Below are positions 37,045 to 47,586 of a stretch of DNA of 64,000 bases, one piece after another; positions within the stretch are counted from its first letter, which is position 1, and each line of letters opens with the position of its first letter. A program made the translations under genes and the position numbers. The notes beneath the pieces are model-generated. The model was not told the DNA's origin and searched no databases. It was given only the letters and a program-made list of their open reading frames with translations. Origin of the DNA: Pectobacterium carotovorum (lineage in GTDB: Bacteria; Pseudomonadota; Gammaproteobacteria; Enterobacterales; Enterobacteriaceae); NCBI RefSeq assembly GCF_033898505.1, contig NZ_JAXAFK010000005.1:186001-250000 (forward strand), in the 5' to 3' direction.

Positions 37045-38169
37045 TTAGTTACAGCTTGCTGCCGTCAGGACGGCAAGGTTTTTGCCTACGCCAGCATAGT
37101 TCGCCAGTTTATCCTTCACGCACTGTGGTGAAACGGTAGAGTAGCTGTAAGGAAGAGAAGGGAATGTGCCTGTGCTCTTCCAGTCTTCAGCATTCACGTA
37201 GGGCTTGGAATCTTTATCCCAGGTGATGTTGTATTTAGCGAAGTCAGCCGGGCTCATAACGTTGTTATTACGCAGATCCCAGGTACCGAAGTTGGAACCG
37301 TCGTAACGTGAGGTCACTGGGTTTTTCGCATTTTCGAACCAGTTACGTTCGATCAGCGCAATACCATTCTGGCGCACGTTCAGACCAGAACTGGTGATAC
37401 CAGTATACAGGTTGTTGTAGGCGTGAACTTTACCGCCACGTTGCAGTGGGAGGCGAGCGTTAACGTCATCGTAAATATTGTGATGGTAAGTCAGGTCACG
37501 GCCAGTATCGCTGCTGCTGAAGCCGCTCAGCCCCACTTTTTTGATGCCGTGAATGTAGTTGTACGACACCGTTACGTTGGTTGAGGCTTTCTTGATATCA
37601 ATCGCGGATTCGAATGTGGTGTCACCGTCTTTTGTGCCTGCGCATTCAAAGTTTTTCGCGAAGATCTCGTTGTGGTCAATCCAGACGTTTGGTGTGTTAT
37701 CGATACGAATCGCATCGCCGTCCTGCGCGCCGCCAGGCATGTAGCCGAAACGCATATTGCGGATAACGATATCGGATGATTTAACCAGCCAGATCCCAAA
37801 GTTAGCGGAAGAACCGTTGGTTCCGATAATGGTAATCCCTTTGGTGAACTCTTTGATTTCCACACCACGTGCGTCTTTCTTCCACTGACCGCAGATATCG
37901 TTCTCTGCGGCTTTAATCAGCGCGTCTTCATTACCGTTATAGGTGATGACGAGCGGGTAAGCGCCCCCTTTGACTTTCTTACCTTTGGAATCCAGCTTCG
38001 CTTCTTCGATGATATCAATAATATCTTGCATGGAACGTGCGGTTTTTTTCACGGCACCGGCAACGTCGCCGCCGTCAGTGGTGGCATAACCCCCCGTATT
38101 TGCCGCCATTGTCGGTTGAGCCGCAAGTAATAACAGCCCAGCGGCTGCAGAAGGCAGTAGGTATTTCAT
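37045..38169 (-). CDS. pelC: Pectate lyase C (PL1 family, secreted by the type II system)
   Basis: A 374-residue endo-pectate lyase. The Sec signal peptide is 22 residues (MKYLLPSAAAGLLLLAAQPT, then MA), with the mature protein starting ANTGGYATTDGG. PL1 motifs are DGDAIRIDNTPNVWIDHNE (calcium-binding Asp/Glu) and DVNARLPLQRGG (catalytic Arg of RLPLQRG). Mature cysteines lie in CGQW, FECAG, QCVKD and the final AASCN, suggesting two disulfides. AAGGAG precedes the ATG. The sequence is very close to the PelC/Pel3 protein of P. carotovorum as I recall it. KdgR-like and CRP-like sites lie upstream. Confidence 0.93.
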   Translation of the reverse strand: MKYLLPSAAAGLLLLAAQPTMAANTGGYATTDGGDVAGAVKKTARSMQDIIDIIEEAKLDSKGKKVKGGAYPLVITYNGNEDALIKAAENDICGQWKKDARGVEIKEFTKGITIIGTNGSSANFGIWLVKSSDIVIRNMRFGYMPGGAQDGDAIRIDNTPNVWIDHNEIFAKNFECAGTKDGDTTFESAIDIKKASTNVTVSYNYIHGIKKVGLSGFSSSDTGRDLTYHHNIYDDVNARLPLQRGGKVHAYNNLYTGITSSGLNVRQNGIALIERNWFENAKNPVTSRYDGSNFGTWDLRNNNVMSPADFAKYNITWDKDSKPYVNAEDWKSTGTFPSLPYSYSTVSPQCVKDKLANYAGVGKNLAVLTAASCN

Positions 38170-38252
38170 TCAGGTACTCTCCTTGGAATTGAATTTTTTG
38201 GGTATAAATGATCCACATAACCCAGATTATATTATTGGGTTGTTTCAATAAA

Positions 38253-38271
38253 AATGAAATCAAGGTTTATT
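38253..38271 (-). promoter_or_regulatory. KdgR-like operator of pelC
   Basis: The plus strand reads AATGAAATCAAGGTTTATT, which fits the GAAA-N6-TTT core of KdgR boxes known before pectinolysis genes. The same block (TTTCAAyAAAAATGAA then AAGG) occurs at equal distance before pelA and, displaced, before pelB. KdgR repression relieved by pectin breakdown products is inferred. Confidence 0.5.
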
Positions 38272-38498
38272 GAAATCCCGATTAAGTGTTATCATAAAAA
38301 TAAAATAATTCAATATTTAGGTATTAAATCTATCGGATGAATAACGCACAAAATATTGATGACTAATAAGTATCTATTTTAAATGGTAATATTTTTTTTC
38401 ATTTTTTCTAAAAAATGACGTTGAGAGTTTTTATGAAAAATAAAATTATATTTCGTTTTATTATTCTGCGGTGAGGTAGCTTTGATAGCGGTGATAAC

Positions 38499-38514
38499 TG
38501 TGAGGGACATCAAC
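38499..38514. promoter_or_regulatory. CRP-like site upstream of pelC
   Basis: TGTGAGGGACATCAAC has a perfect left half and a partial right half of TGTGA-N6-TCACA. It lies 330 bp upstream of the pelC start. A similar site lies 341 bp upstream of pelA. Pel genes are known to be CRP-activated in soft-rot bacteria. Confidence 0.45.
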
Positions 38515-38749
38515 AAATAAGTAAAATTTCCTCATTGAGATGGTCATGCCAAAAAATAGTTGATGCCGATCAAATTATTAATTAATCCCGTGTTGATGAG
38601 TCACGATTCTTTTTATTATTTAATCCTTAATTAATGAATGGTTTTTTCATTAATCAATCAAGCTATTAATTAATTACTAAATAATTAGTCTGATCTTTAA
38701 TTATCCTCTCTTTAAGAAATCGGTATCCATGTTCATGTGTAGGTTTCCA

Positions 38750-38780
38750 TAAAAAATGAGCGAGCTCTTAGAGCTCGCTC
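38750..38780 (-). terminator. Terminator of pelB
   Basis: A perfect 10 bp stem, GAGCGAGCTC / GAGCTCGCTC with a 3-base loop, is followed on the minus strand by a T6 run. It lies 222 bp past the pelB stop because an ERIC element sits between. Confidence 0.88.
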
Positions 38781-38793
38781 GGGTAGAACCGTG

Positions 38794-38920
<127 letters not shown>

Positions 38921-39001
38921 TCAGCGTGAAGAGACACGGCTGCGGGACATTCAGGCTGATGATTTCCTGTCACTTATGTGACGGAGAAAGCCTGACCGCC
39001 T

Positions 39002-40126
39002 TTATTTGCAGTTAGCTGCTGTCAGTACCGCCAGGTTTTTACCTACGCCAGCATAGTTTGCCAGTTTATCCTTCACGCACTGTGCAGAAACCGGGGTGTA
39101 TTTATAAGAGATGGAAGGGAATTTTCCGGTGCTTTTCCAATCATCCGCATTGATATGAGCAGAGGAAGGTCTGCCCCAGGTGATGTTGTATTTGGAGAAG
39201 TCTGCCGGTTTGGTGATGTTGTTGTTGCGCAACTCCCAGGTACCGAAGTTGGAGCTGTCGTTACGTGCTGTCACCGGGTTCAGTGCATTTTCAAACCAGT
39301 TGCTTTCGATCAGCGCGATCCCTTTCTGGCGGACGTTAAAGCCTGAACCGGTGATGCCGTCATACAGGTTGTTGTACGCATGAACCAGACCACCACGCTG
39401 CAGCGGCAGACGTGAGTTAACATCACGGTAGATATTGTGATGATAAGTCAGGTTACGACCCGTATCCGAATTGCTTGCACCGCTCAGACCCACTTTTTTA
39501 ATGCCGTGGATGTAGTTGTAGGACACCGTGACGTTAGTTGACCCTTTCTTGATATCGACGGCCGATTCAAAAGTAGTGTCATTGTCTGGCGTGCCTTTAC
39601 ACTCAAAGTTTTTGGCAAAGATTTCATTGTGGTCAATCCAGACGTTCGGCGAGTTATCGATACGAATAGCATCGCCGTCTTGTGCACCGCCCGGCATATA
39701 GCCAAAGCGCATATTACGTACGACAACGTTGGATGAATTGATAATCCAGATACCGAAGTTGGCGGATGAGCCATTGGTGCCCTGAATGGTGATCCCTTTG
39801 GTAAACTCTTTGACTTCTACGCCGCGCGCGTCCTTACTCCACTGACCGCAGATATTTTTTTCGGCCGCTTTGATTAGCGAGTCTTCATTACCGTTATAGG
39901 TGATGATAAGCGGATACGCACCGCCTTTAACTTTCTTGCCTTTTGAATCCACTTTTGCGGCTTCAATGATATCCACAATTTCTTTCAGAGAACGTGCGGT
40001 CTTTTTTACGGCACCGGAAACTTCTCCACCATCCGTGGTGGCATAACCGCCCGTATTTGCGGCCATGGCTGGCTGAGCAGCGAACAGTAACAATCCGGCA
40101 GCTGCCGTAGGCAATAGGTATTTCAT
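39002..40126 (-). CDS. pelB: Pectate lyase B (PL1 family, secreted)
   Basis: A 374-residue endo-pectate lyase. The leader starts MKYLLPTAAAGLLLFAAQPA; apart from Phe15 it is the widely known PelB signal peptide of P. carotovorum. PL1 motifs match pelC: DGDAIRIDNSPNVWIDHNE, ESAVDIKKG and DVNSRLPLQRGG with the catalytic Arg. The ATG with AAGGAG upstream was chosen; an upstream frame to 40162 includes that ribosome site. The gene is bracketed by two ERIC elements in the same orientation. About 80 percent or more of residues look shared with pelA and pelC. Confidence 0.94.
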   Translation of the reverse strand: MKYLLPTAAAGLLLFAAQPAMAANTGGYATTDGGEVSGAVKKTARSLKEIVDIIEAAKVDSKGKKVKGGAYPLIITYNGNEDSLIKAAEKNICGQWSKDARGVEVKEFTKGITIQGTNGSSANFGIWIINSSNVVVRNMRFGYMPGGAQDGDAIRIDNSPNVWIDHNEIFAKNFECKGTPDNDTTFESAVDIKKGSTNVTVSYNYIHGIKKVGLSGASNSDTGRNLTYHHNIYRDVNSRLPLQRGGLVHAYNNLYDGITGSGFNVRQKGIALIESNWFENALNPVTARNDSSNFGTWELRNNNITKPADFSKYNITWGRPSSAHINADDWKSTGKFPSISYKYTPVSAQCVKDKLANYAGVGKNLAVLTAANCK

Positions 40127-40191
40127 TATAACTGTCTCCTTGGAATATAATTTCATGGGCATTTATTGCTCCGTATGCCCGATGTAACAGG

Positions 40192-40318
<127 letters not shown>

Positions 40319-40334
40319 CACATTTTTCAACAAA

Positions 40335-40354
40335 AATGAATCTCAATTTTGATG
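40335..40354 (-). promoter_or_regulatory. Displaced, degenerate KdgR-like block of pelB
   Basis: AATGAATCTCAATTTTGATG corresponds to the KdgR-like blocks of pelA and pelC but is more diverged (GAAT instead of GAAA). The ERIC element lies between it and the gene. Confidence 0.35.
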
Positions 40355-40857
40355 AAAAACCAAGGGGAGTGTGGTCAAAAAATAAGATCAGTTCAAGGGT
40401 GAAATGTTAAATGTATCATGGATGAAACATTTTGTAATACTGATGATTGAATAATTCGGGTTTTATAGGAAACACCATTCTTTTAAAAGAATAGAAAATC
40501 AGTAAGTTATTTTATTAACGGGCGAGAGTTTCATTCTGGTTTCTTGATTTATTGGTTTTTAGTTCGCGATTTTTCTGGCGATAATTGTTACAACTAACGT
40601 AAAGATTCATCCTAAGTCAAAATATACTATCACAGGTGTATTCAATATTTTTGCGTTATGAGTTAATTCTATATTGAATTTTAGTTTGTTAAAAAATAAT
40701 TATTATTAATCGCTATATTATTAATTTTTATATAGTGTGCCTGTACACGATAGGAAAGAAAATAGACTTCACTGACCACACCTTATAGTGGAGGAATGAT
40801 TATCAGCACGGAGCCTGTTGCTGTGAAGGTCGCACTGGCAATCTTGCCCAGGTTCCT

Positions 40858-40888
40858 TAAAAAATGAGCGAGCCCAAATCACTCGCTC
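40858..40888 (-). terminator. Terminator of pelA
   Basis: A 7 bp stem, GAGCGAG / CTCGCTC with a 9-base loop, is followed on the minus strand by a T6-rich run. It is related to the pelB and pelC terminators, but its inner stem has decayed. Confidence 0.8.
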
Positions 40889-40931
40889 ACAGAGAACCCG
40901 GCGCAGAGTGAATGCGCCGGGTTTAATGCAC

Positions 40932-42056
40932 TTATTTACAGTTAGCGGCTGTCAGTACTGCCAGGTTTTTACCTACGCCAGCGTAGCTTGCCAGTTTATC
41001 CTTCACGCACTGTGCGGATACTGGTGAGTAGCTATACGGGAGGGCAGGGAATTTGCCGGTGCTCTTCCAGTCATCCGCATTGATGTGTGGTGTGGATGGC
41101 TTACCCCAGGTGATGTTGTATTTAGAAAAATCAGATGGACTGGTAATGTTGTTGTTACGCAGTTCCCAGGTACCGAAGTTAGAGTCATCGTTACGTGCGG
41201 TCACTGGGTTGAGCGCATTTTCGAACCAGTTGCTTTCGATCAGTGCAATCCCTTTCTGACGAACGTTAAAGCCTGAACTTTTGATGCCATCATACAGGTT
41301 GTTGTACGCGTGAACCTGACCACCACGTTGCAGCGGCAGACGTGAGTTAACATCGCTGTAAATGTTGTGATGGTAAGTCAGGTTACGGCCCGTATCTGTG
41401 TTGCTTGAACCGCTCAGGCCCACTTTTTTCACGCCATGGATGTAGTTATATGACACCGTGACATTGGTTGAGGCTTTCTTGATATCGACAGCCGATTCAA
41501 AAGTGGTGTCGTTGTCTGGCGTACCGGCGCATTCGAAGTTCTTGGCGAAGATCTCGTTGTGATCGATCCAGACGTTCGGTGAGTTATCAATACGGATAGC
41601 ATCGCCATCTTTTGCGCCACCCGGCATATAGCCGAAGCGCATGTTACGCACGACAACGTTGGAAGAGTTTACAATCCAGATACCGAAGTTAGCGGAAGAA
41701 CCGTTGGTCCCGAGGATGGTGATGCCCTTGGTGAACTCTTTGATTTCCACACCGCGTGGATCTTTGCTCCACTGGCCGCAGATGTTAGCTTCGGCGGCTT
41801 TGATTAGCGCATCTTCATTACCGTTGTAGGTAATAACAAGCGGGTAGGCTCCACCTTTGACCGCTTTACCACTTGAGTCTTTTTTCGCAGCCTCAATGAT
41901 ATCGACGATCTCTTGCAGAGAACGCGCTGTCTTTTTCACTGCACCGGAAATGTCGCCGCCGTCCGTGGTGGCATAACCCCCCGTATTTGCCGCCATTGTA
42001 GGTTGGGCAGCAAGCAGCAACAGCCCAGCGGCTGCAGAAGGCAGTAGGTATTTCAT
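40932..42056 (-). CDS. pelA: Pectate lyase A (PL1 family, secreted)
   Basis: A 374-residue endo-pectate lyase, most upstream of the three tandem paralogues. The signal peptide is identical to that of pelC. The PL1 motifs VWIDHNEIFAKNFEC and SRLPLQRGG (catalytic Arg) are present. The start is the ATG behind AAGGAGAG; the frame to 42098 extends through it. The A/B/C labels follow the order known in P. carotovorum and P. atrosepticum, and lettering differs between papers. Confidence 0.9.
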   Translation of the reverse strand: MKYLLPSAAAGLLLLAAQPTMAANTGGYATTDGGDISGAVKKTARSLQEIVDIIEAAKKDSSGKAVKGGAYPLVITYNGNEDALIKAAEANICGQWSKDPRGVEIKEFTKGITILGTNGSSANFGIWIVNSSNVVVRNMRFGYMPGGAKDGDAIRIDNSPNVWIDHNEIFAKNFECAGTPDNDTTFESAVDIKKASTNVTVSYNYIHGVKKVGLSGSSNTDTGRNLTYHHNIYSDVNSRLPLQRGGQVHAYNNLYDGIKSSGFNVRQKGIALIESNWFENALNPVTARNDDSNFGTWELRNNNITSPSDFSKYNITWGKPSTPHINADDWKSTGKFPALPYSYSPVSAQCVKDKLASYAGVGKNLAVLTAANCK

Positions 42057-42136
42057 TGTGTACTCTCCTTGACATAGATTTTTTTGGGTATTTATCACTA
42101 CACACCCTGTGTAATAAAAAAGGCTGTTTCAACAAA

Positions 42137-42155
42137 AATGAAATTAAGGTTTGTC
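42137..42155 (-). promoter_or_regulatory. KdgR-like operator of pelA
   Basis: AATGAAATTAAGGTTTGTC fits GAAA-N6-TTT and is the counterpart of the pelC block, at nearly the same distance from the start codon (the shared TTTCAA is 74 bp away versus 77). Confidence 0.48.
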
Positions 42156-42396
42156 TATAAAGCCGAGATAAGTGTTAACAGAAAAAATAAACAATGCAAG
42201 ATGGGGCGTTAAATATATTAGTTAAATAAAATGGGACAGCTTGGCGGATTTGTGTTTATTACTTTTAAATAGAAACTGATTTCTATTTAAATTATTTTAA
42301 TTCAATTAGTTATATCTTTTAACTCGCGTTGTTTCAATATGGATTCTTTATTTTTTACCCATTTTTTATGTGGGATTTATTCACCTGACAGACAAC

Positions 42397-42412
42397 TGTG
42401 ATCGCCGTCAAA
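42397..42412. promoter_or_regulatory. CRP-like site upstream of pelA
   Basis: TGTGATCGCCGTCAAA has a perfect left half and TCA of the right half of the CRP consensus, preceded by AAC as in pelC. It lies 341 bp before the pelA start. Confidence 0.48.
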
Positions 42413-42747
42413 AGTTAAAAATAAACATCGATTATAAAAACAACCCATGGTCTTTTATGCCCGATGAAAAAAACGTAATTAATTCATAAGGAATTTTTGT
42501 TTATTATTTTTTTTGTTAAAAATGATTTCAAAGAAATCGTTTTCTATAGGAATGAATAATAAATATTACCTATTAATAAAGATGTTTATTACAGAAATAA
42601 ATCATTTATGATCGATATAATTATTATCATGCTAATTTATTGCGTAGGGATGGCGAACCTTTTGTCTTTACTGATGACAAGGGCTGGGTGCCTGACACGA
42701 ATTTCATGTATGTTAGTACGGCTTTCCTGACTAACTGTGCAATAACT

Positions 42748-43323
42748 ATGCTGCTAATTATCGATAACTACGACTCCTTTACCTACAACCTTTACCAATA
42801 CTTTTGTGAGCTTGGCGCGCAGGTTGTGGTGAAGCGTAATGATGAACTGACGCTGCGTGAGATTGAACAGCTTGCGCCTGAGCGATTGGTCATTTCACCG
42901 GGCCCTTGTACGCCGGATGAGGCGGGCATTTCACTGGCTGCAATCCGCCACTTCGCCGATAAATTGCCTATTCTGGGCGTGTGCCTTGGTCATCAGGCGA
43001 TGGGGCAAGCGTTCGGCGCACGCGTGGTGCGGGCACGACAGGTCATGCATGGGAAAACGTCTGCGATTGCGCATAGCGACACGGGGGTTTTCACGGGGTT
43101 GGCTCAGCCGTTGACGGTTACCCGCTACCATTCACTCATTATTGATTCCGCCTCGTTACCTGATTGCTTTGAGATCACGGCCTGGAGCGAATCGGAAGGA
43201 AAACGTGACGAGATTATGGGAATCCGCCATCGCGTATTGCCGCTGGAGGGGGTGCAGTTTCACCCAGAGAGCATTCTCAGCCAGCAAGGTCATCAACTTT
43301 TGGATAATTTCCTTAAAATTTAG
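42748..43323 (+). CDS. pabA: Aminodeoxychorismate synthase, glutamine amidotransferase component
   Basis: PabA supplies ammonia from glutamine to PabB for p-aminobenzoate and folate synthesis. The 191-residue class I amidotransferase starts [19 protein letters not shown], shows [13 protein letters not shown], the nucleophile Cys in GVCLGHQA (about residue 79) and the HPES His/Glu near the end. The start at 42748 matches the family start. It is followed by argD, as in E. coli, and could also serve anthranilate synthase, to which it is closely related. Confidence 0.93.
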   Translation: MLLIIDNYDSFTYNLYQYFCELGAQVVVKRNDELTLREIEQLAPERLVISPGPCTPDEAGISLAAIRHFADKLPILGVCLGHQAMGQAFGARVVRARQVMHGKTSAIAHSDTGVFTGLAQPLTVTRYHSLIIDSASLPDCFEITAWSESEGKRDEIMGIRHRVLPLEGVQFHPESILSQQGHQLLDNFLKI

Positions 43324-43383
43324 CCATATAGAGAGTTATTCTCTCCAATAACCGATTTAATATTGCCTGTGATTGATTTTTTA

Positions 43384-43397
43384 TGCATATTTATTGA
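43384..43397 (+). promoter_or_regulatory. ARG box (ArgR operator) upstream of argD
   Basis: TGCATATTTATTGA matches 12 of 14 positions of the ArgR half-operator TGAATWWWWATTCA. It lies 46 bp before the argD start. A second, weaker box may follow but is not convincing. Repression by arginine is inferred. Confidence 0.6.
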
Positions 43398-44669
<1,272 letters not shown>

Positions 44670-44766
44670 GTGGCGTTCTTAAAAGCGCAGCGATAAAAAA
44701 ACGTAGGGAACGTTTTTCAACGTCGCTTGCGACGGCCCGAAGGGTGGCGAGCAGGAAGCTCGCCAT

Positions 44767-44802
44767 AAAAAAAAGCGTGAGGCCGAGGCTTCACGCTTTT
44801 TT
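44767..44802. terminator. Bidirectional terminator between argD and crp
   Basis: A 12 bp stem, AAGCGTGAGGCC / GGCTTCACGCTT with a 2-base apex and one G-T pair, has an A8 run on the left and T6 on the right. It serves both convergent genes. Confidence 0.9.
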
Positions 44803-44827
44803 ATTGGTAGGGTACAGCGACAGGGAT

Positions 44828-45460
44828 TTAGCGAGTGCCGTAAACGACAATCGTTTTACCGTGCGCAGAGATCAGGTTCTGGTCTTCTAACATTTTCAGA
44901 ATGCGACCCACGGTTTCACGCGAGCAGCCAACGATTTGCCCAATTTCCTGACGGGTAATTTTTATTTGCATGCCATCTGGATGCGTCATGGCATCAGGTT
45001 GTTTGGCCAGGTTGAGTAGAGTTTGAGCAATACGGCCGGTCACATCAAGGAAGGCGAGGTTGCCGACTTTCTCTGAGGTAACCTGGAGTCTGCTTGCCAT
45101 TTGCGCAGACAGACGCATGAGGATATCTGGGTTAACCTGGATGAGCTGGCGGAATTTTTTATAGGAAATTTCAGCCACTTCACAGGCGGTTTTTGCCCGA
45201 ACCCAGGCGCTGCGTTCCTGACCTTCTTCAAACAGGCCGAGCTCGCCGATAAAATCGCCCTGATTGAGGTAGGAAAGAATCATTTCCTTGCCTTCTTCAT
45301 CTTTGATTAGCACTGCGACAGAGCCTTTCACGATGTAGTAAAGCGTTTCTGCTTTTTCACCTTGGTGAATCAGCGTGCTCTTCGATGGATACTTATGGAT
45401 ATGACAATGGGAAAGGAACCATTCGAGAGTTGGGTCTGTTTGCGGTTTGCCGAGAACCAT
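44828..45460 (-). CDS. crp: cAMP receptor protein, global regulator
   Basis: Crp binds cAMP and controls catabolic and, in soft-rot bacteria, pectinase genes. The 210-residue product is almost identical to the E. coli protein: cAMP domain with [20 protein letters not shown], and helix-turn-helix [21 protein letters not shown]. The one difference I noticed from the E. coli sequence is MASRLQ in place of MARRLQ, near residue 123. It is divergent from yhfA. CRP-like sites occur upstream of pelA and pelC in this window. Confidence 0.98.
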   Translation of the reverse strand: MVLGKPQTDPTLEWFLSHCHIHKYPSKSTLIHQGEKAETLYYIVKGSVAVLIKDEEGKEMILSYLNQGDFIGELGLFEEGQERSAWVRAKTACEVAEISYKKFRQLIQVNPDILMRLSAQMASRLQVTSEKVGNLAFLDVTGRIAQTLLNLAKQPDAMTHPDGMQIKITRQEIGQIVGCSRETVGRILKMLEDQNLISAHGKTIVVYGTR

Positions 45461-45834
45461 TCGCTATCATCCTCTGTTGTAATTCACTGCGCAAATTACA
45501 GGGGTCAGAGTTCCCTGTACGGCGTGTTTAACTGCTAAAAAAATAAAATTCAGTCTAGGCAGAATGACGTCAGGGAATATACTGGAACCACTGTACCCTT
45601 GATTTTCCGGTTGCTGCCTTGCCGCATCGTAAACGTGGCTGGGTATATCTGGCCACGCAATCATCTTCTTCGTTTCTGGGTTTGTCCAGAAAAGGTCTAT
45701 TCTATTTTCGTTTTAACACAGCTTTAAGGACGTGTCTTGTGTTGTCTCGCTTCAGCATGACAAAGCTCTGATTAACGCTGGTTTTTGTACAGTAACGGTA
45801 TAAATTTTCAAAAAATTTTTAGTGGAGAGGCACC
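45461..45834. other. Divergent region crp / yhfA
   Basis: A 374 bp gap with the divergent promoters. I saw no clear CRP palindrome of the autoregulatory type, no terminator and no gene. Confidence 0.5.
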
Positions 45835-46242
45835 ATGCAGGCACGGGTAAAATGGGTTGAAGGCTTAACGTTTTTGGGCGAATCCGCGTCAGGGCACCAG
45901 ATCTTGATGGACGGTAATTCCGGTGATAAAGCGCCCAGTCCGATGGAGATGGTGTTGATGTCTGTGGGGGGATGCAGCGCGATTGATGTCGTGTCGATTC
46001 TGCAAAAAGGCCGCAACGATGTGGCGGACTGTGAAGTGAAGTTGACGTCAGAGCGCCGGTCTGAAGCGCCGCGTTTATTTACCCATATCAATCTGCATTT
46101 TATCGTGACGGGAAAAGGGCTGACCGACAAAGCCGTTGAGCGAGCTGTCGCACTATCAGCGGAAAAATACTGCTCTGTGGCACTGATGCTAGGCAAAGCC
46201 GTTGAGGTAACGCACAGCCACGAAATTAGAGTGCTGGAATAA
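45835..46242 (+). CDS. yhfA: OsmC-family protein YhfA
   Basis: A 135-residue OsmC/Ohr-fold protein, usually linked to peroxide detoxification. It has PSPMEMVLMSVGGCSAIDVVSIL with the conserved Cys, and a C-terminal YCSVALMLGKAVEV containing the second family cysteine. GGAG precedes the ATG. Divergent from crp as in E. coli. The exact reaction is not established. Confidence 0.92.
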   Translation: MQARVKWVEGLTFLGESASGHQILMDGNSGDKAPSPMEMVLMSVGGCSAIDVVSILQKGRNDVADCEVKLTSERRSEAPRLFTHINLHFIVTGKGLTDKAVERAVALSAEKYCSVALMLGKAVEVTHSHEIRVLE

Positions 46243-46355
46243 TCCCTTTCTCTGAGCACTCATTCTGGTCACTTAAGCCTGTTATTAGGGGAAACACAGG
46301 GGGAGATTCCCGTCGGGAGGCCTCACCCCTGTGGTCGCCCCGTATATCTTGATGC

Positions 46356-47225
46356 TTATTCGATGGTTTTCCCTTCAATTAACCGCTGCACCAGCGGTGC
46401 CATGATGAGCTCCATCGCCAGCCCCATTTTCCCGCCGGGAACGACCAGCGTGTTGATGTGGGAGATAAACGATCCCTGCAACATGGCGAGCAGATAGGGA
46501 TAATCAATATTATCCAACCCCTGAAAGTGAATGACGACGAAGCTTTCATCCAGCGAGGGAATCGACTTGGCAGCAAACGGGTTGGAGGTGTCCACGGTGG
46601 GCACGCGCTGGAAGTTGATGTGCGTACGAGAGAACTGCGGAGTGATGTAGGTGATGTAGTCTTCCATTGAGCGGACGACGGAATCCATGACCGCTTCACG
46701 CGAGTGACCGCGTTCATTGACGTCACGAATCAGCTTTTGGATCCATTCCAGGTTGACGATCGGCACCACGCCGACGAGCAAATCTACATGCTGTGCCACG
46801 TCGTTTTGGTCGGTGACCACGCCACCGTGCAGCCCTTCATAAAACAGGATGTCGGTGGGTTCCGGCATCGGCTCCCACGGCGTGAATGTCCCGGGAACCT
46901 GATTATAGGGAATCGCTTCATCGTAAGTATGAAGGTATTTACGCGTCTGACCGCGGCCGTGCAGGCCATATTCGATAAACGACTGCTCCAGCAGACTGAA
47001 ATCATTCGCTTCTGGGCCGAAGTAGCTGATGTGGCGCCCTAAATCACGCGCTTTGCGAATGGCCATATCCATTTCCGGGCGGGTATAGCGGTGAAAGCTG
47101 TCTCCTTCCAACTGGGCGGCGCGCAGGTCAAGCTGTTGAAAAATCTTACGGAAGGCCAGGCTGGTTGTCGTTGTTCCCGCCCCACTGGAGCCGGTAACCG
47201 CAATAATCGGATGCTGATGTGACAT
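46356..47225 (-). CDS. prkB: Phosphoribulokinase-like protein PrkB
   Basis: A 289-residue P-loop kinase of the phosphoribulokinase family, common in enterobacteria that have no Calvin cycle. Walker A is GSSGAGTTTT (residues ~12-21). Other family segments are DSFHRYTRPEMD and LFYEGLHGGVV. The true substrate is unknown. The gene lies in the conserved crp-yhfA-prkB-yheU-yheT order. Confidence 0.93.
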   Translation of the reverse strand: MSHQHPIIAVTGSSGAGTTTTSLAFRKIFQQLDLRAAQLEGDSFHRYTRPEMDMAIRKARDLGRHISYFGPEANDFSLLEQSFIEYGLHGRGQTRKYLHTYDEAIPYNQVPGTFTPWEPMPEPTDILFYEGLHGGVVTDQNDVAQHVDLLVGVVPIVNLEWIQKLIRDVNERGHSREAVMDSVVRSMEDYITYITPQFSRTHINFQRVPTVDTSNPFAAKSIPSLDESFVVIHFQGLDNIDYPYLLAMLQGSFISHINTLVVPGGKMGLAMELIMAPLVQRLIEGKTIE

Positions 47226-47349
47226 AAGGCGCGTAACTCCGTGATCGCGATGCCCGCGTAGACCGAAGGCCTGCGCACATCCTAAAAAAAGACGTAATTG
47301 TCATCATTGTTAGCATGTTTGGCGCGTTCTTTCACGCCTTTCGGCGTGT

Positions 47350-47586
47350 TCAATAAGGGGCATGTCCTCCGGAATTGAGCTGGTTACGCGGCATGATATT
47401 GAGGGTTTCATGTAACTCAGACCACACCAACACCACCTCACCAGATTGGAGTTGGCCGCGAATATCTTCCACTTTCTGCGCCAGCGACCGCTCCTGTTCG
47501 CCGTAATCGGTGCCTTCCCGCAGGACGAAAGATTCGATGATGTTATCCAGCGTTTCTGGATCGAGCTGTTGCCAGGGAATAATCAC
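47350..47586 (-). CDS. yheU: YheU family protein (UPF0270)
   Basis: A 78-residue conserved protein of unknown function, starting [20 protein letters not shown], the UPF0270 signature. The start codon is GTG and overlaps the yheT stop (GTGA), so translation is probably coupled. A hairpin CACGCC-GAAA-type loop (47333-47348) lies just after the stop, without a T tract. Confidence 0.9.
   Translation of the reverse strand: MIIPWQQLDPETLDNIIESFVLREGTDYGEQERSLAQKVEDIRGQLQSGEVVLVWSELHETLNIMPRNQLNSGGHAPY

Larger units (their letters stand above)
38170..38749. other. pelC upstream region
   Basis: About 580 bp of very AT-rich DNA with no gene. It contains a KdgR-like block (38253-38271), a TATAAT on the minus strand (38226-38231), and a CRP-like site (38499-38514). 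Repetitive ATTAATTAAT-type runs at 38575-38700 are low complexity and may bend DNA or bind silencing proteins. Confidence 0.6.
42057..42747. other. Divergent region pelA / pabA
   Basis: This 691 bp very AT-rich gap holds the pelA promoter with a KdgR-like block (42137-42155) and a CRP-like site (42397-42412), and the pabA promoter at the right end. No gene was recognised. E. coli has yhfG and fic before pabA; neither is present here. The in-frame upstream extension of pabA to 42640 has no family match. Confidence 0.6.

Noticed and set aside
42640..42747. 36-codon in-frame extension of pabA
   Set aside because: No family similarity, and the PabA family starts at [11 protein letters not shown]; taken as leader DNA.
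45819..46259. 146-codon minus-strand frame over yhfA
   Set aside because: yhfA on the plus strand has the OsmC cysteine motifs and a ribosome site; this is its shadow.
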